Shown in pieces: positions 25,201 through 36,765 of a DNA stretch of 64,000 nucleotides. The position numbers and the translations under genes were made by a program. The notes beneath the pieces were generated by a model. That model was not told where the DNA came from. It saw only the letters and a list, made by a program, of their open reading frames with translations, and did no database searches. Source of the stretch: Hordeum vulgare subsp. vulgare (lineage: Eukaryota; Streptophyta; Magnoliopsida; Poales; Poaceae); contig NC_058519.1 of the NCBI RefSeq assembly GCF_904849725.1, forward strand, positions 106,008,881-106,072,880, written 5' to 3'. Numbering within the stretch: the stretch's first letter is position 1; each line of letters starts with the position of its first letter.

Positions 25201-25426
25201 TCAAGTGATTTTAGCACCCAGACATTCTGACCACATGCTCATCGATTGAGCTATTATCCTCCATCTTGCAGGCAAAGAACTTGTCAGAGGTCTCATACCA
25301 CTTAATACACGCATGAGCCTGAAATTCCAGTTCCAAATCTTGGAACATCTCATATGCTCCATGACTTTCAAAACGTCTTTGGAGCCCTGGTTCTAAGCCG
25401 TAAAGCATGGCGCACTGAACTATCAA
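22227..25426 (-). pseudogene. gag-pol: Copia gag-pol remnants (Angela/BARE type)
   Basis: Broken frames follow the Copia order on the minus strand. Gag piece at 25426-25211 (MFQDLELEFQ). Altered zinc knuckle near 24935-24890 (CFCYEGNGHSKWKC, lacking the second Cys at its usual place). Protease near 24790 (WVFDTGS). GAG-pre-integrase and integrase at 24460-24029 (CKPCFMGKMTK, HADVCGPM). Integrase C-terminal and linker region at 23769-23338. Reverse transcriptase pieces at 23000-22797 and 22460-22227. Stops and frame changes separate each piece, so no functional polyprotein can be made. Family assignment rests on the residues around the knuckle and protease and on the LTRs. Confidence 0.85.
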
Positions 25427-26717
25427 GTAGTCATCAGAACATGCCTGTCATATGTTCACAAGACCCACATGCGACGCTTGAGGGGGCGGCGCATCGAGTG
25501 GTGCATGATAATCCTTAGATCATGGACCCAGTCCGCATAATTGCTACCATTATCTTTCAACTTAGTTTTCTTTAGGAACATCTCATAAACAGGGGAGCTA
25601 CAACGTGAGCTATTGATCTACAACATAATTTTGCAAAGAATACTTTATACTATGTTCATTGTAATGAGTTCAATTAATCCTATTACTAAAGAACTCCCAC
25701 TCAAACAAACATCCTTGAGGTTGTCTAAGGCCATGTATGTACATGATAGGCTCGCCAAGTTTAACCCAAGTATTCCGCATGTGTAAAATTGGCTTACACC
25801 CGTTGTATGCGGACGTAAACTCTATCACACCCGATCATCAAGAGGTGCTTCGAAATGGCGAACCTTCGCAATGGTACATACTAGGGGATAACACAATTTT
25901 ATCTTGAAATTTTAGTGAGGGGTCATATTATAATGCTACCATCATCCTAAGCAAAACAAGATGCATAAAAGGATAAACATCACATGCAAATCATATGACA
26001 TGATATGGCCATCATCATCTTGTGCTTTTGATCTCCATCTCCAAAGCACCCGCATGATCTCTATCGTCGCCAGCATGACACCATGATCTCCATCATCATG
26101 ATCACCATCATCGTGTCGTCACATGGTTGTCGCGCAAACTATTGCTTCTACAACTATTGCTCACTCATATCGATAAATTAAAGCAAATGTCACAAATAAA
26201 TTAAAGACAACCCTATGTCTCCTGCTGGTTGTCGTACTCATCGACATGCAAGTCGTGATAACTATTACAAAACATCATCATCTCATACATCACATATATC
26301 AAATCATGTCTTGGCCATATCACCTCACAACATGCCCTACAAAAACAAGTTAGACGTCCTCTACTTTGTTGTTGCAAGTTTTACGTGGCTACTATGGGCA
26401 AGTAACAAGAACCATTCTGACCTACAAAAAGCCACAATGGCGATAATCAAGTTGCCTTTTAACCTTCTACCTCCTTTGTTGAATCTGATTCAACTAAAGT
26501 GGGAGAGACAACCACCCGCCAGCCACCTTTATGCAAACAAGTTGCATGTCAGTCGGTGGAACCGATCTATTGTACATGGACAAGTAAGGTTGGTCCGGGC
26601 CACTTCATCCCACAATACCTCTGAATCAAAACAAGACTAAGGAGGTAATCAATCTTAACATCAACGCCCACAAACACTTTGTGTTCTACTCGTGCATATC
26701 ATCTACACATAGACCTA
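25427..26717 (-). other. Gag 5' part and leader of the Angela/BARE-like element
   Basis: This lies between the primer site and the recognisable gag piece, with no clear open frame. The family normally has a long untranslated leader here. A plus-strand open frame at 26215-26640 has no recognisable features and I treat it as chance. ATCATC-rich sequence lies around 26000-26120. Confidence 0.5.
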
Positions 26718-26730
26718 GCTCATGATGCCA
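26718..26730 (-). other. Primer-binding site of the Angela/BARE-like element
   Basis: The minus strand reads TGGCATCATGAGC next to the LTR end. It is a degraded form of the TGGTATCAGAGC initiator tRNA-Met site. Confidence 0.6.
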
Positions 26731-27168
26731 CTGTTGGGGCACATTGCATGGGAAACAAAAAAATTCCTACGCTCACGCAAGATCTATCCACGAAGATGCA
26801 TAACTATGAGAGGGGGAGTATATTTGCATACCCTTGTAGATAGCTAAGCGGAAGCACATATAATGTGGTTGATGTAATCGTACGTCTTCACGATCCAATC
26901 GTGATCTGTCCCAATCTAGTGTCGAATGGACGACACCTCTGTGTTCAGCACAAGTGCGGCTCGATGACTTATCTGCCTCCTCTATCCAGCGAGCAAGGGC
27001 AGAGTAATATATGAGTTCTCCGCCAACACGACGACATGGTGGAGGCAGTGGTGGTGCTATCCCGACGGGGTTGCACCGAGCGCTACCAAAACCATGAACG
27101 GAGGAGAAAACGTTCTAAGGAGAGAGAGGGACACCAACGGCTTAGTGTGTCCTCTTGGGGAGCCGCTC

Positions 27169-27183
27169 CCTTCTATATATAGG
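27169..27183 (-). promoter_or_regulatory. TATA box of the Angela/BARE-like 5' LTR
   Basis: The minus strand reads CCTATATATAGAAGG within the LTR, the expected promoter position. Confidence 0.6.
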
Positions 27184-29227
27184 TGGAGGGGTGTGGGGAA
27201 TAAGCCCTCCATGCCCTAGGGAGCAGCCAAGGGTGAGGAGGTGGAATCCTAGTCCTCCTTCTCTTCCATACAAGGGTGGATTTTCCACCTCTCCCAAGCC
27301 ACATGGGACTTGAGGGACTTGTGCGCCTGCACCAATAAGGCCAGGGCCCTCTCCTCAGCCCATGCAAAGCCTTCGAACATGGTGGTAGCCTTGGTGGATC
27401 TCCGGACTCCTCCGGAAGTTTCCATAACCTTCTAGAAGCTTCCCAGTACAATACCAGAAAAACCCAAAATTTTCTGGTAGACAAAATATAGCTTCCCATA
27501 CATAAATCTTTACCTATGGACCATTTCGGATATCCTTGTGACGTCCCCAATCTTATCCAAGACTCTGAACAATATCCGGCCACCAACATACATAACCCAA
27601 TAATACTATATCATCACCGAACGTTAAGCGTGCGGACCCTACAGGTTTGAGAATCATGTGGACATTACCAACACACCTCTTCGGTCAATAACCAATAGCG
27701 GGACCTGGATGCCCATATCGGTTCCCACATATTCAACAAAGATCTTTATCGGTCAAACCACGATCCCAAGGATTCGATCAATCCCGTATTTAGTTCCCAT
27801 TGTCCAGTGGTATGTTACTTGCCCGAGATTCGATCTTCGGTATCTCCATACCTAGTTAAATCTCGTTACCAGCAAGTCTCTTTACTCGTTCCATAATACA
27901 AGATCCCATGACTAACTCCTTAGTCACATTGCTTGCAAGCTTCTTGTGATGTCGTATTACCAAGAGGGCCGAGAGATACATGTCCGTCAAATGGAGTAAC
28001 AAATCCCAGTCTTGATCCATGCCAACCCAACAGACACCCTCGGAGATACCTGTAGAGTACCTTTATGATCACCTAGTTACGAAGTCATGTTTGATACACA
28101 CAAGGCATTCCTCTGGTGTGAGGGAGTTTGTTAGAGCATATATCTCCATATGTGGTTTTGGTAATTGATGACAATTCCTATGGACTAATGGTTGCCTTAA
28201 GTTATATTTATAGGATTTGTCCATAGGCAATTTTTGAAGTCCATCTGTTGGGTTCAAGGAGTTTATATGATGACCAAGATGGTATTCAAGGTATTATCCA
28301 AAGAATGGTCATAGAGACACAAGGTTGATCAAGATCTCAGACAAAGAGTAAATCAAGATGATCAACACACAAAGCGTACAAGATGTACCGAGAGGGATCA
28401 AGTGATCCCATGGTATGGTAAGCATTGTCCATTACGTGATTGTGTACTAACCCATGGTCTTTGCGAGAGTTCTATGTGGGGGTTAGGTGTGCTTCCATGG
28501 GCTTGCGTCAAAAGGAAGATCTCATACAACCCATGAAGGATGACGTCAAGTGGTGATCATCATCAAGATTGCGGTGTGCAACTTCAAGTGGGTCAGCATG
28601 AATATATCATGCTTGATGCTTGCCGTCCATTTTGGTGGCAATGGACTTGTGAAGATATGCCCAAGAGCGGCTCACCCATAGTGTGTATGGGGGAGCAATC
28701 AACTAGTCTTCATCAAGCCAACGCAATCAAGAAAGGTGGTCCATCTTGAGGAAGCCAAGATCATCGTCATCTAGCTCAATAGAACGAGGTGCAAGGCATA
28801 GGTTTGCCCTTGATAGGTTTTCTGTTTTAGGATAGATTGTCGTACTGTCACGGGGGGGCTCTCAAGTGAGTAGCTTGATCGTATCATTCGTTGAGAGCTC
28901 AAACCATTTGCATCCTTGCATCATACTTATCGGTTCTTGTTTGGTGTTTCTCTTTGTGAGTTTTAGAGCTTATGTTCATCTTCATGACAAGCTCGAGTTC
29001 ATCGAAAACGGAGTCCATATGCATCCTCTATGATGTTTTCGATGTTGGGAGTTTTTACCGGTCTTATTTGAATAAGGGTTCTCACCATTTTCTTATGGGA
29101 CTTTTCTCACCTGCTTATTATTGATATTTCTATCAATATTGTGTTAGACCATGTCGTTAGTTTTCCAACAAACTTGGTTTCGTTGAATTCGGAGTCCGTA
29201 TGCGAAAGTTACAGCAGTTTCAGTATC

Positions 29228-29470
29228 CAGCGGTAGTACCGCTCCTGGTGCCAGTGGTAGTACCGCTCCTGTAGCGGTAGTACCGCTACCGGAGAGGTAG
29301 TACCGCCCCCGGAGCGGTAGTAATCTTTTACTACCGCTCCCTAGCGGTAGAACCGCTCCAGGAGCGGTAGTACCGCTCCGTCGGACCGTTTTTTGCATAC
29401 TTTTTGGCCTCGGCATGGTTGGTGAACCTACCGAGCGGTAGTACCGCTCCATGAGCGGTAGTACCGCTCT
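29228..29470 (+). repeat. Array of short palindromes AGCGGTAGTACCGCT upstream of the TATA box
   Basis: Eight to nine copies of a 15-base near-palindrome (arms AGCGGTA and TACCGCT around a single G), some with one to three changes, sit in the 280 bases before the TATA box at 29511. Spacing is irregular (about 17-25 bases in the first group; two copies come after a gap). Each unit could bind a dimeric protein or fold as a hairpin. This is in the likely U3 promoter part of the solo LTR. Confidence 0.8.
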
Positions 29471-29510
29471 GTGCGGGCTGTGAGGCTTAACGGTTGGATT
29501 TTTCCCCACC

Positions 29511-29518
29511 TATAAAAG
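29511..29518 (+). promoter_or_regulatory. TATA box of the solo LTR
   Basis: TATAAAAG follows CCCCACC and a pyrimidine stretch. It sits about 40 bases after the last palindrome unit. Confidence 0.65.
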
Positions 29519-30904
29519 GGGGTCTTCTTACCCATTGAACCTTATCTCTTTAGCTCGTGTTCTTCCCCCATTGTTGACCTTCTTCGAGCTTGCTAACTCT
29601 CAATCCCTCCAATGATTCTTGCTAGTTCTTGAGGGAAAAGAGAGAGGAGATCTAGATCCACATTTCCACCAATCACTTTCTCCTCTAAGTGAGCGGAACC
29701 CCTTGGGTCTAGATCTTGGAGTTCTTCGTGTTCTTCTTCGTTCTTCCTCTCATTTTCCTCCCTAGCATTAGTTGCTTTGGTGGGATTTGGGAGAGAAGGA
29801 CTTGGGCACTTCGTGTGCCCTTGCCATTGCATTAGTTGCATCGCTTTGAGTTCTCCACGGTGATACATGGAAGTGAAGTTTGAGAAGATTATTACCTTTG
29901 GTAATTAGTACCCTAGATATTGTTCTTCGTGGATGCTTTGCCGTCCTAGAAGCTTGGTGGTGTCTTGGAGCTCAATCATTGTGGTGTAAGGCTCCGGGCA
30001 AGCGTCGGGGTCTCTAATTAGGTTGTGGAGATTGCCCCGAGCAATTTGTACGGGTATCGGTGACCGCCCCCAAGGTTTGCCATTTGTACGGGTTCGGTGA
30101 CTGCCCTCAAGGGTCCCTTAGTGGAATCACGGCATCTTGCATTGTCCGAGAGCGTGAGGAGATTACGGTGGCCTTAGTGGCATCTTCGGGAGCATTGTGC
30201 CTCCACACCGCTCCAACGGAGATTAGCATACGCAAGGGTGTGAACTTCGGCATACATCATCGTCTCCGCGTGCCTCGGTTATCTCTTACCCGAACCCTTT
30301 ACTTATGCACTTTACTTTGTGATAGCCATATTGTTTATTGTCATATATCTTGCTATCACTTAGTTGTTTGTCTTGCTTAGCATAAGTTGTTGGTGCACAT
30401 AGGTAAGCCTAGTTGTTGTAGGTTTTGTGCTTGACAAATTAAACGTTAGTTTTAATCCGCATTTGTTCAAGCCTAAACCGTAATTATTTTAAAGTGCCTA
30501 TTCACCCCCCCCCCCTCTAGGCGACATCCACGTCCTATCAGAGTTGCATGATATCATGGTCTTAGGAACAGATACTTGACATGAAGAAAGAAGTAGCAAT
30601 AAACTTAGTAATACGATGAAATGCTATGCTTACGGTTTGGGTCTTGTCCATCATATCAGTCTCTTAATGATGTGACCCCATTATCAAATGACAACTCGTG
30701 GATATGGTTAGGAAACCTTAACCATCTTTGATCAACGAGCTAGTCTAGTAGAGGCTCACTAGGGACACGATGTTGTCTATGTGTCTACACATGTATCTGA
30801 GTTTCCGATCATTACAATTCTAGCATGGATAATAGACGTTTATCATGAATAGAGAATTATGGTAATAACCAATTTATTATTCCCTCTAGGGCATATTTCC
30901 AACA

Positions 30905-31596
30905 TATATCGGGCCAGGCCGAGTAAAAAAACATGACGTTAAAAACCCAGGCCCGAGATCGGCCCGTCCCAGCCGTCACACATAGTAAATTGGGCCCAAA
31001 CCCGGCCTCATCCTCAAAAGGCGTGACACAGCCCGATTGGACCGGCCCAACTATGTCTATAATTTCGTTTTTCGTAGGCCTGAGCCCAGCCCGGTCTGCC
31101 TATCAAGCTCAGTTTTCCAAGACAAGCCAGGCCCGATGGCATAATCAAGTCCGACCCGACCCAGGATTTTTGGGTCGAGCGGTCCGGGTCGGTCTACCCA
31201 TGGGCATGTATAGTTGTAGCCAACTAACGACCCTTTTCTAGCCACTATTCATGTGACTTGTCACCTTCCTTATTGAGAGAAGACCTTGACGATAATGACA
31301 CCCATGAGGCCCACGTATGGGTCTTGGGGAGGAAGGTCGCCAAGTCTCGTCGTGTCAAAGATCCCCCCACACGTTTCACGTTGTGGCTTGGTGACGTCAA
31401 AGTCGCTCGCCCACTCGTCGGTCGCCACCTCCCACGATGGATGCCATCGAGGCCCTATTATGTTGCGCTAGGGTTAGAGCTTCCTCATACGATGCGCTAT
31501 AGCCTGCCCACCCGTTGACACTTCATCCCCCGATGGACGCCATCAAGGACCCATTGTGTCGCGACGGGCTCGATGGTCGCCCACCTGCTGAGCACT
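30905..31596. other. Unassigned host sequence left of the non-autonomous element
   Basis: No gene is supported. The first about 300 bases are rich in GGCCCG/CGGGCC words, often seen in plant hAT-like elements, but no terminal repeats were found. From about 31400 on, a motif around GATGGACGCCATCAAGG recurs (near 31438 and 31534, and again at 41478 beyond the insertion), showing a degenerate tandem repeat of about 80-95 bp into which the next element inserted. The last bases, GCACT (31592-31596), are the target duplication. Confidence 0.5.
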
Positions 31597-34500
31597 AGTA
31601 GCAACCCGACTCAAAACGAGTTAAGCCTCTATGCATCTGTGCCATCCCTGGATCAGTATGTTGGCACACACAGTACATCAATGTATATATCAAAGTGCAA
31701 TCACATGTAAATAACGTAAAACTGATATATATATACCTTAAAATCTCAGCGAAAACAGTCAAGGGAGTGGAGTCCCAATAAACACCAATGGCAAGTTGAG
31801 TGCAGACCGTAACCCTGAATCGTACTCTTACTCGTCGAAGAAAGTATCTGCAACATAAGATGTTGCAGCCGTGTAGGTCAGCATATTGAATATGCCGGCA
31901 AGTCACAAAAGAGAGGGGTAAAAATATCATCTATACTATATGCATATATGGAGGTGGGGCTGTGAGTTTTTAGCGAAAAGCAAAGTTTTCTCCTACAACA
32001 AGAGAGGGGCTAAAAGCAAAAATATTACTACGTTGTTGGTTGTTAATGGGATGGTTCCGCCAACCAGTTCTCATACCCAAGTTATCAGTATTACCCACAT
32101 CAAGTATATATAATGGTGTTGAGAATTCCTGATAGTTTCAGTTCCTTTGGCTCAAGTTGTCCATGACCGTGGACACGGCTAATCAATTAGGTTTGAGTAC
32201 TCTGCAGAGTTTTGCACATGTTCCCCACAAGATTTGATCGCCTCCGTGTATGTCCTCGCACTTCCGGGTGTTTGAAGACCGGATGATCAAAACCTGGTCT
32301 TCCAACGGGTTCCTCTGATCCAATGTCGATGCCCATCCAATCCTATCGTTCTTCTACCTCTTGTAGCACCGCCTGTCCAGAGTCACCACATTGTCCAACC
32401 AAGCCAAAGCCCATAATGACTTGTGGCTGTGCAGGTAAGCCTTGGGTCTTGAAAATATTCGTCCGTCTCTTTGGGCCTGGGTGAAGCTTTCTGCAAGATG
32501 TCATGGCGCTTCCCCATGCATCCCGGGTCGTCCACTGGTTTCTCCAGGGAGCCCATCTAAACCGTCCTTCACCCAGAGGTATATTTCATGCTGAGGTCTT
32601 GCGAGTCTTGGGGTCTTCAGGTCTTGATTATTAAGTTCTCACAACACTCATGGTAAACACTCAACCAAAACCCCGTCTACTAGGAGCATAGCATAATAAC
32701 GTCCCGGCCAAAGTAACAAGGGGGTGGGTGCCTACCACATGATACTACATCAGGATCCAAAATTTCCAAGTACCTTGCATGCAATTGGGTGAAGAAAGGT
32801 AGAACTTCAATGCATATAAAACATAGGTAATAATATGATCAACGTGACTTGCCTGGTGAGGTTGATGAAGAAGAATTATCGTTCTCGAGAAATAACTTGA
32901 TAGAACTATTCATCACTCTCCGATGAAATCTATATAATCAAACATAGTATTCACATAAGCACTCACACTAGCAATCATTCTAGCAATCAAATAAAAAACA
33001 ACAATAAAAGTTCATGCAATCAAAACAATAAGAAAGATCGAATAAGAATCCAAAGAAAAATTCAAAGAAAACTAGGGAGTCTTCTACTACATCAAACACT
33101 GAATAGTTTTTGTTTCTAATCAAACTTAACAGCAAACAAAACACTAATATAGCAAAAAAGAAAATATATAATTAACTAACATAACAGAAAGTATTTTCAT
33201 AACACAATATTATTTTGAAAATATTTTCATATAGGACATCTATCTAGCAATGAAATCAATTTGCAAGTTATTACCGAACTAGAATTGATTTCATGCTATC
33301 AAATGACAATAAATAAAATAAAAATAATTTTGATTGAAATACTAATTTTAACATACAGAAAACAAGTAAAATTTATCTACTAATATAAAATTAAATTAAA
33401 TTAAAACAACTGAAACAAAAGAAATAGCAAAACTCCTAAAAGAACTAAAACAGAATCTGTTTTGGTAAAAACCCGAAGTAAAAATATTTAAAAAAAATTG
33501 AAACTTAACTGAAAGATATGATCAATAGAAAACAGTAGCAAAAAGAATTAATTTAAAAGCTATTTTTAAACTCTCGGTATAAGCAAAACAAGATTTAAAT
33601 CAAATCTGATCTAATTCAAATTTTATAAATCCAAACATAGACAAATTATATATTTTCGGAAACTACAAGAAATTTGTGATCTAACGTAGAAAGAATCACC
33701 TAATTCGGAGTTATAGACTAATAGATATGAATTTTATAAGTTTGCTCTTTTTTCTGAAAAAAACTGTGTCGGGATTTTTTTGAAGCTCACCGTGGCTGGA
33801 AGGTTGGCCGTGGCTGGGAGGTTGGCCGGCGAGGTGGGGCTGCTCCGGCGAGGGGGAGGGCGATGGGGTGCTACAGGTTGGTGTAGGGGGCGACGTGGAG
33901 TACCAGGGGAGGGCTCGGCAGGGAGCCTGGGCGCTGGGGAAACTCGTGTAGAGCTCGGCGAGGTAGGGAAGTGGAGGGTTGTGGCGAGGTGGCTGTGGGC
34001 AGGGAGAGGTCGTGGTGAGGGGGGAAATGGGACGAGGGGAGTCGGGGCTCTCTTATAGGGGGGTCGGGAGGCGCCGGGATGGAAAGGAGAGGTAGATCGG
34101 GCAAGTGGAGATTCATGTCTCCATTGCCATTGGAAGCTTCTCTACATGGGGAAAGTGACAAGAGGTTGGAGATGATGCCGGTTTGGCCAAGTTGGAAAGT
34201 CCTTAATGGGTCAGCGCAAGGTTTCCTAATAAACGAGATATATTTCCCTATTTTCAAAAACCGGAAAGGAAACGATGAAAGGGAAACCAAATAAATTCGG
34301 AATATAGAGTTTCTATATACTAAAATTATCAAAAAAAAAATCTAAATGATGGATATTTTTCCACAGCCAAAATAAAAACTTTAAAAAAATATTTATCAGA
34401 AAATCCCTAATTGCTTTATTTCTTTTTGCAAATATTTTCTCAAATAAATCTTGGGTTTCATAGCTCAAATATTTCAAAGAATATCCCCGGGTTTTGGAGG

Positions 34501-34830
34501 GTCATGTTTCTCCTCTCTTTTTCTTGCTTGACAAGATATGGTTCCCGACATTCCGTGAGTGAGGAAGAAACAAAATGCAAAGCAAAATCGAAAGGAATTC
34601 AATGCCACCTTGATTCAAATTCTTTATAGTTGAAGAAGTCATGATATCTCCTCTTGCTGATTTTAAAAAAAAGATGAATTTGAATTCAAAGGAAAAGGGG
34701 AAAGTCATTTTATTCCCTCTCATTCAAAAGTTTTTAAAAAGTTTCAAATTTCACTCAAGTTTCAATCACTCAAACAAACAAACAATCAATCTAATAATTA
34801 TATTAACATTCCAAAATTTGGGATGTTACA
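31597..34830 (-). repeat. 3' LTR of the non-autonomous element
   Basis: This 3234-bp LTR has the plus-strand ends AGTAGCAACCC (first T changed to A) and GGGATGTTACA. It aligns with 38237-41462 throughout. Its AT-rich centre (about 32900-33770) and GC-rich promoter block (33780-34090) mirror the Tekay LTR. Confidence 0.9.
34046..34060 (-). promoter_or_regulatory. TATA box in the 3' LTR of the non-autonomous element
   Basis: The minus strand reads CCCTATAAGAGAGCC next to the GC-rich block. It is kept at 40688-40702. Confidence 0.55.
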
Positions 34831-35953
34831 AACCTACCACACTGAAAGTGAATCTCGTCCTCGAGATTCGAAGAGGCTAGAAAGAAAGGTTAGGGTTTGG
34901 GGGTCTTCTAACAAATCCAGTCTCGTGCAAAGTGGGATGCTACCACACTTAAAATGAGAGTTACTGATCCCTCAAAATTTTAGAAATCCTCTGGGGTCTT
35001 GGCATCTGACTCCTCACATTCTTCATACTAACACCTTTGGTGATGCATATTTCATTACATTCATAACGCTTCCATCAAAATCGAGGGTTCTTCTGTTGAT
35101 ATAAGCTTCTTCCAGCATTGGGTCTCCTTAACTGACAGTCTCGCGATCGATTCTAAATAACGTATCGATGATTCTCATGGTGGTCTACCATTTGTGGTTA
35201 TCCTGCAGAGAGAAGGGTCTTGGCTTCATCCTCACCGTAAAATTTCCTACGCGTGACAACAAATGACATGTACATGGGGCTTTCATCATACCATTCTAAG
35301 GCTTAAACAAAAGCTTCAAAGAACGTCGTCTCTCACTATGGGTAAGTCTCTCAGATTTACCATTCCGAATAGCAAGAGAATGATAATAGTAAGTCGTCAT
35401 GGTGGCCAAGCCATGTCGCACTAAAATCATTACCTTGTATAAGGCTTAGTGAATCTCGTATTCTAACACTTGGGCATCCTCACAAGCATTGCAGAATTTC
35501 TCTTGTCCAAGAGCAAAGTTCGGATAATCCATTGGTTCTGCAAGCTGAACAAAACATCTATCGTATCTTCACAACTCTCTGGTTTTCGTATGCTCCTAAG
35601 AAAACGTTTCCTGATCCATCATAGTTTCTTCCAAGTTTCTTTCTTCATAAAGGTAGTGCTTGATCCTTATTAGTCCCGGGATCTATGGTTTGCAAGCCCC
35701 CTTTAACTCATACTTGGAATTACTCCGCCTTTAAATTCTATAGCGTTTCATTCCATTGGTGTGTTTACCATGAAAAGGTATTAGTTCATCCATAAATCAT
35801 ATTCATTTCATATTCAATCCTTTATTACATCCTTAATTTCTTCTCAAAAACTCCAAATTCAAAAGTACTTTATTCCAAATGCTGCCATACACATTGTTCG
35901 GCATGGTCAAGCATTTCTGCCAACTTTATTCATTTGTTTCCCTTGGAGATACT
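34831..35953 (-). other. Internal 3' region, mostly non-coding
   Basis: The first 50 bases (AACCTACCACACTG... and CCTCGAGATTCG) resemble the pol end and polypurine tract of the Tekay element at 8003-8045. The rest holds no supported gene; one plus-strand open frame at 35470-35673 has no recognisable feature. Confidence 0.5.
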
Positions 35954-36365
35954 TTAGTCCCACTGGAACTTCCCGAGGTGTTCCTTGAAATCATCCATCT
36001 TTTGCTTTCTCATGGTGGCCATGAGCTTCATTTCCATCATCTCCGCATGCACTTCACTCAGGTATTCCTGGGTATGACGGAGTCTTGCTTCAAGTATTTT
36101 CTCCAATTTGACGTATGGCTTCCATGGCAGCTTCACGAACACCATCAAAGAAGGTTGCTCGTGGTACACGTGAAATGAAAAGGTATTGCCCCATAGTATT
36201 TGGACAAACTCCTTTCACATGGTGGAGGTGTACTTCCACATACCAAAGTTCCACTCCACTTGCCATGAACGGGTAGCCTTTGTCGACTACATCTCCTTCA
36301 AGATGAATGTGCTTCATCATGTCCTTCAGGATTTTTGGGTAATCACGATCACTAGTCAGGGTCAT
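35954..36365 (-). pseudogene. Accessory protein with coiled coil, in the place of pol (frameshifted)
   Basis: The first half (36365-36090) reads MASGVELWYVEVHLHHVKG and ends PRATFFDGVREAAMEAIRQ. After a frame change near 36100-36150 the second half (to 35954) gives KLEKILEARLRHTQEYLSE and more E/K/L/M-rich heptads. The order of a beta-rich half, a G-R-(D/E)-x-A helix and then a coiled coil parallels the accessory ORF at 12640-13358. I do not know its function. It follows gag by 400 bases, so here it sits downstream of gag rather than upstream. Confidence 0.55.
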
Positions 36366-36765
36366 GATTGTTTCTGGGCCCTTAAGGAATGACTAGTAGA
36401 GGGTTGTCATCTGCATGTGTCAGAAAAAAATGGGTACTCAAAGGAATGTATGTGTCTCCTTAGTATGCATGGTATATTCCTACTCATTGGATCCTGTGGG
36501 TTTACCGATTACTACCACGCTTAAAATGAATTATGCTCATGCCTGCATAGACCATATTTTCTCATATCCTCATAAATGTTCTGAGATCTTTGCTCGTAGA
36601 GAAAACAACGCATACAGTTTCAACATAGGAAATCATGACACGACAATTTTTTTGATTCATGAGTTATTACAATATCAGAGACTTCTGTTACAAAAATTCA
36701 ACTCCATAATCTCATGAAAAACAAGCGTGCTTCAGGTTACACTTATTGCCACTGTCAAAACTCAA

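Larger units (their letters stand above)
28129..30540 (+). mobile_element. Solo LTR (2412 bp) nested in the Angela/BARE-like 5' LTR
   Basis: It starts TGTTAGAGCATATATCTCC and ends CGTCCTATCA, flanked by perfect GAGTT copies at 28124-28128 and 30541-30545. The flanks rejoin into Angela/BARE LTR sequence. The C-run followed by CTCTAGGCGACATCC just before the end is a form I associate with Triticeae Copia LTRs, but the family is not named. A TATA box lies at 29511-29518. No internal sequence is left, so the element was removed by LTR-LTR recombination. Open frames inside (for example around 29593-29868 and 30060-30380) are not supported as genes. Confidence 0.9.
21335..30904 (-). mobile_element. 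Angela/BARE/WIS-type Copia retrotransposon, degenerate
   Basis: The minus-strand order is 5' LTR (30904-26732, with a nested solo LTR), primer site, leader, gag-pol remnants, polypurine tract and 3' LTR (21922-21335, continuing at 2701-2640 beyond the Athila-like insertion). The LTR start TGTTGGAAATATGCCC is diagnostic for this family in Triticeae as I know it. Removing the nested solo LTR gives a 5' LTR of about 1756 bp and an internal region of 4809 bp, normal for the family. The far end of the 3' LTR is not in the window. Many stops and frameshifts make this the oldest layer of the left half. Confidence 0.9.
26732..30904 (-). repeat. 5' LTR of the Angela/BARE-like element, split by a solo LTR
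   Basis: The plus-strand ends are TGTTGGGGC (26732) and TATTTCCAACA (30904). The LTR is interrupted by 28129-30540 plus one GAGTT copy. The segment 27850-28128 aligns with 2640-2701 and 21335-21550 of the 3' LTR. The base after the outer end (30905) starts unassigned host sequence. Confidence 0.88.

Noticed and set aside
26215..26640. 141-codon plus-strand frame inside the Angela/BARE-like leader
   Set aside because: Antisense to the element, no domain, composition of degraded leader sequence.
30905..31230. hAT-like element suggested by repeated GGCCCG/CGGGCC words
   Set aside because: No terminal inverted repeats, 8-bp duplication or transposase could be found.
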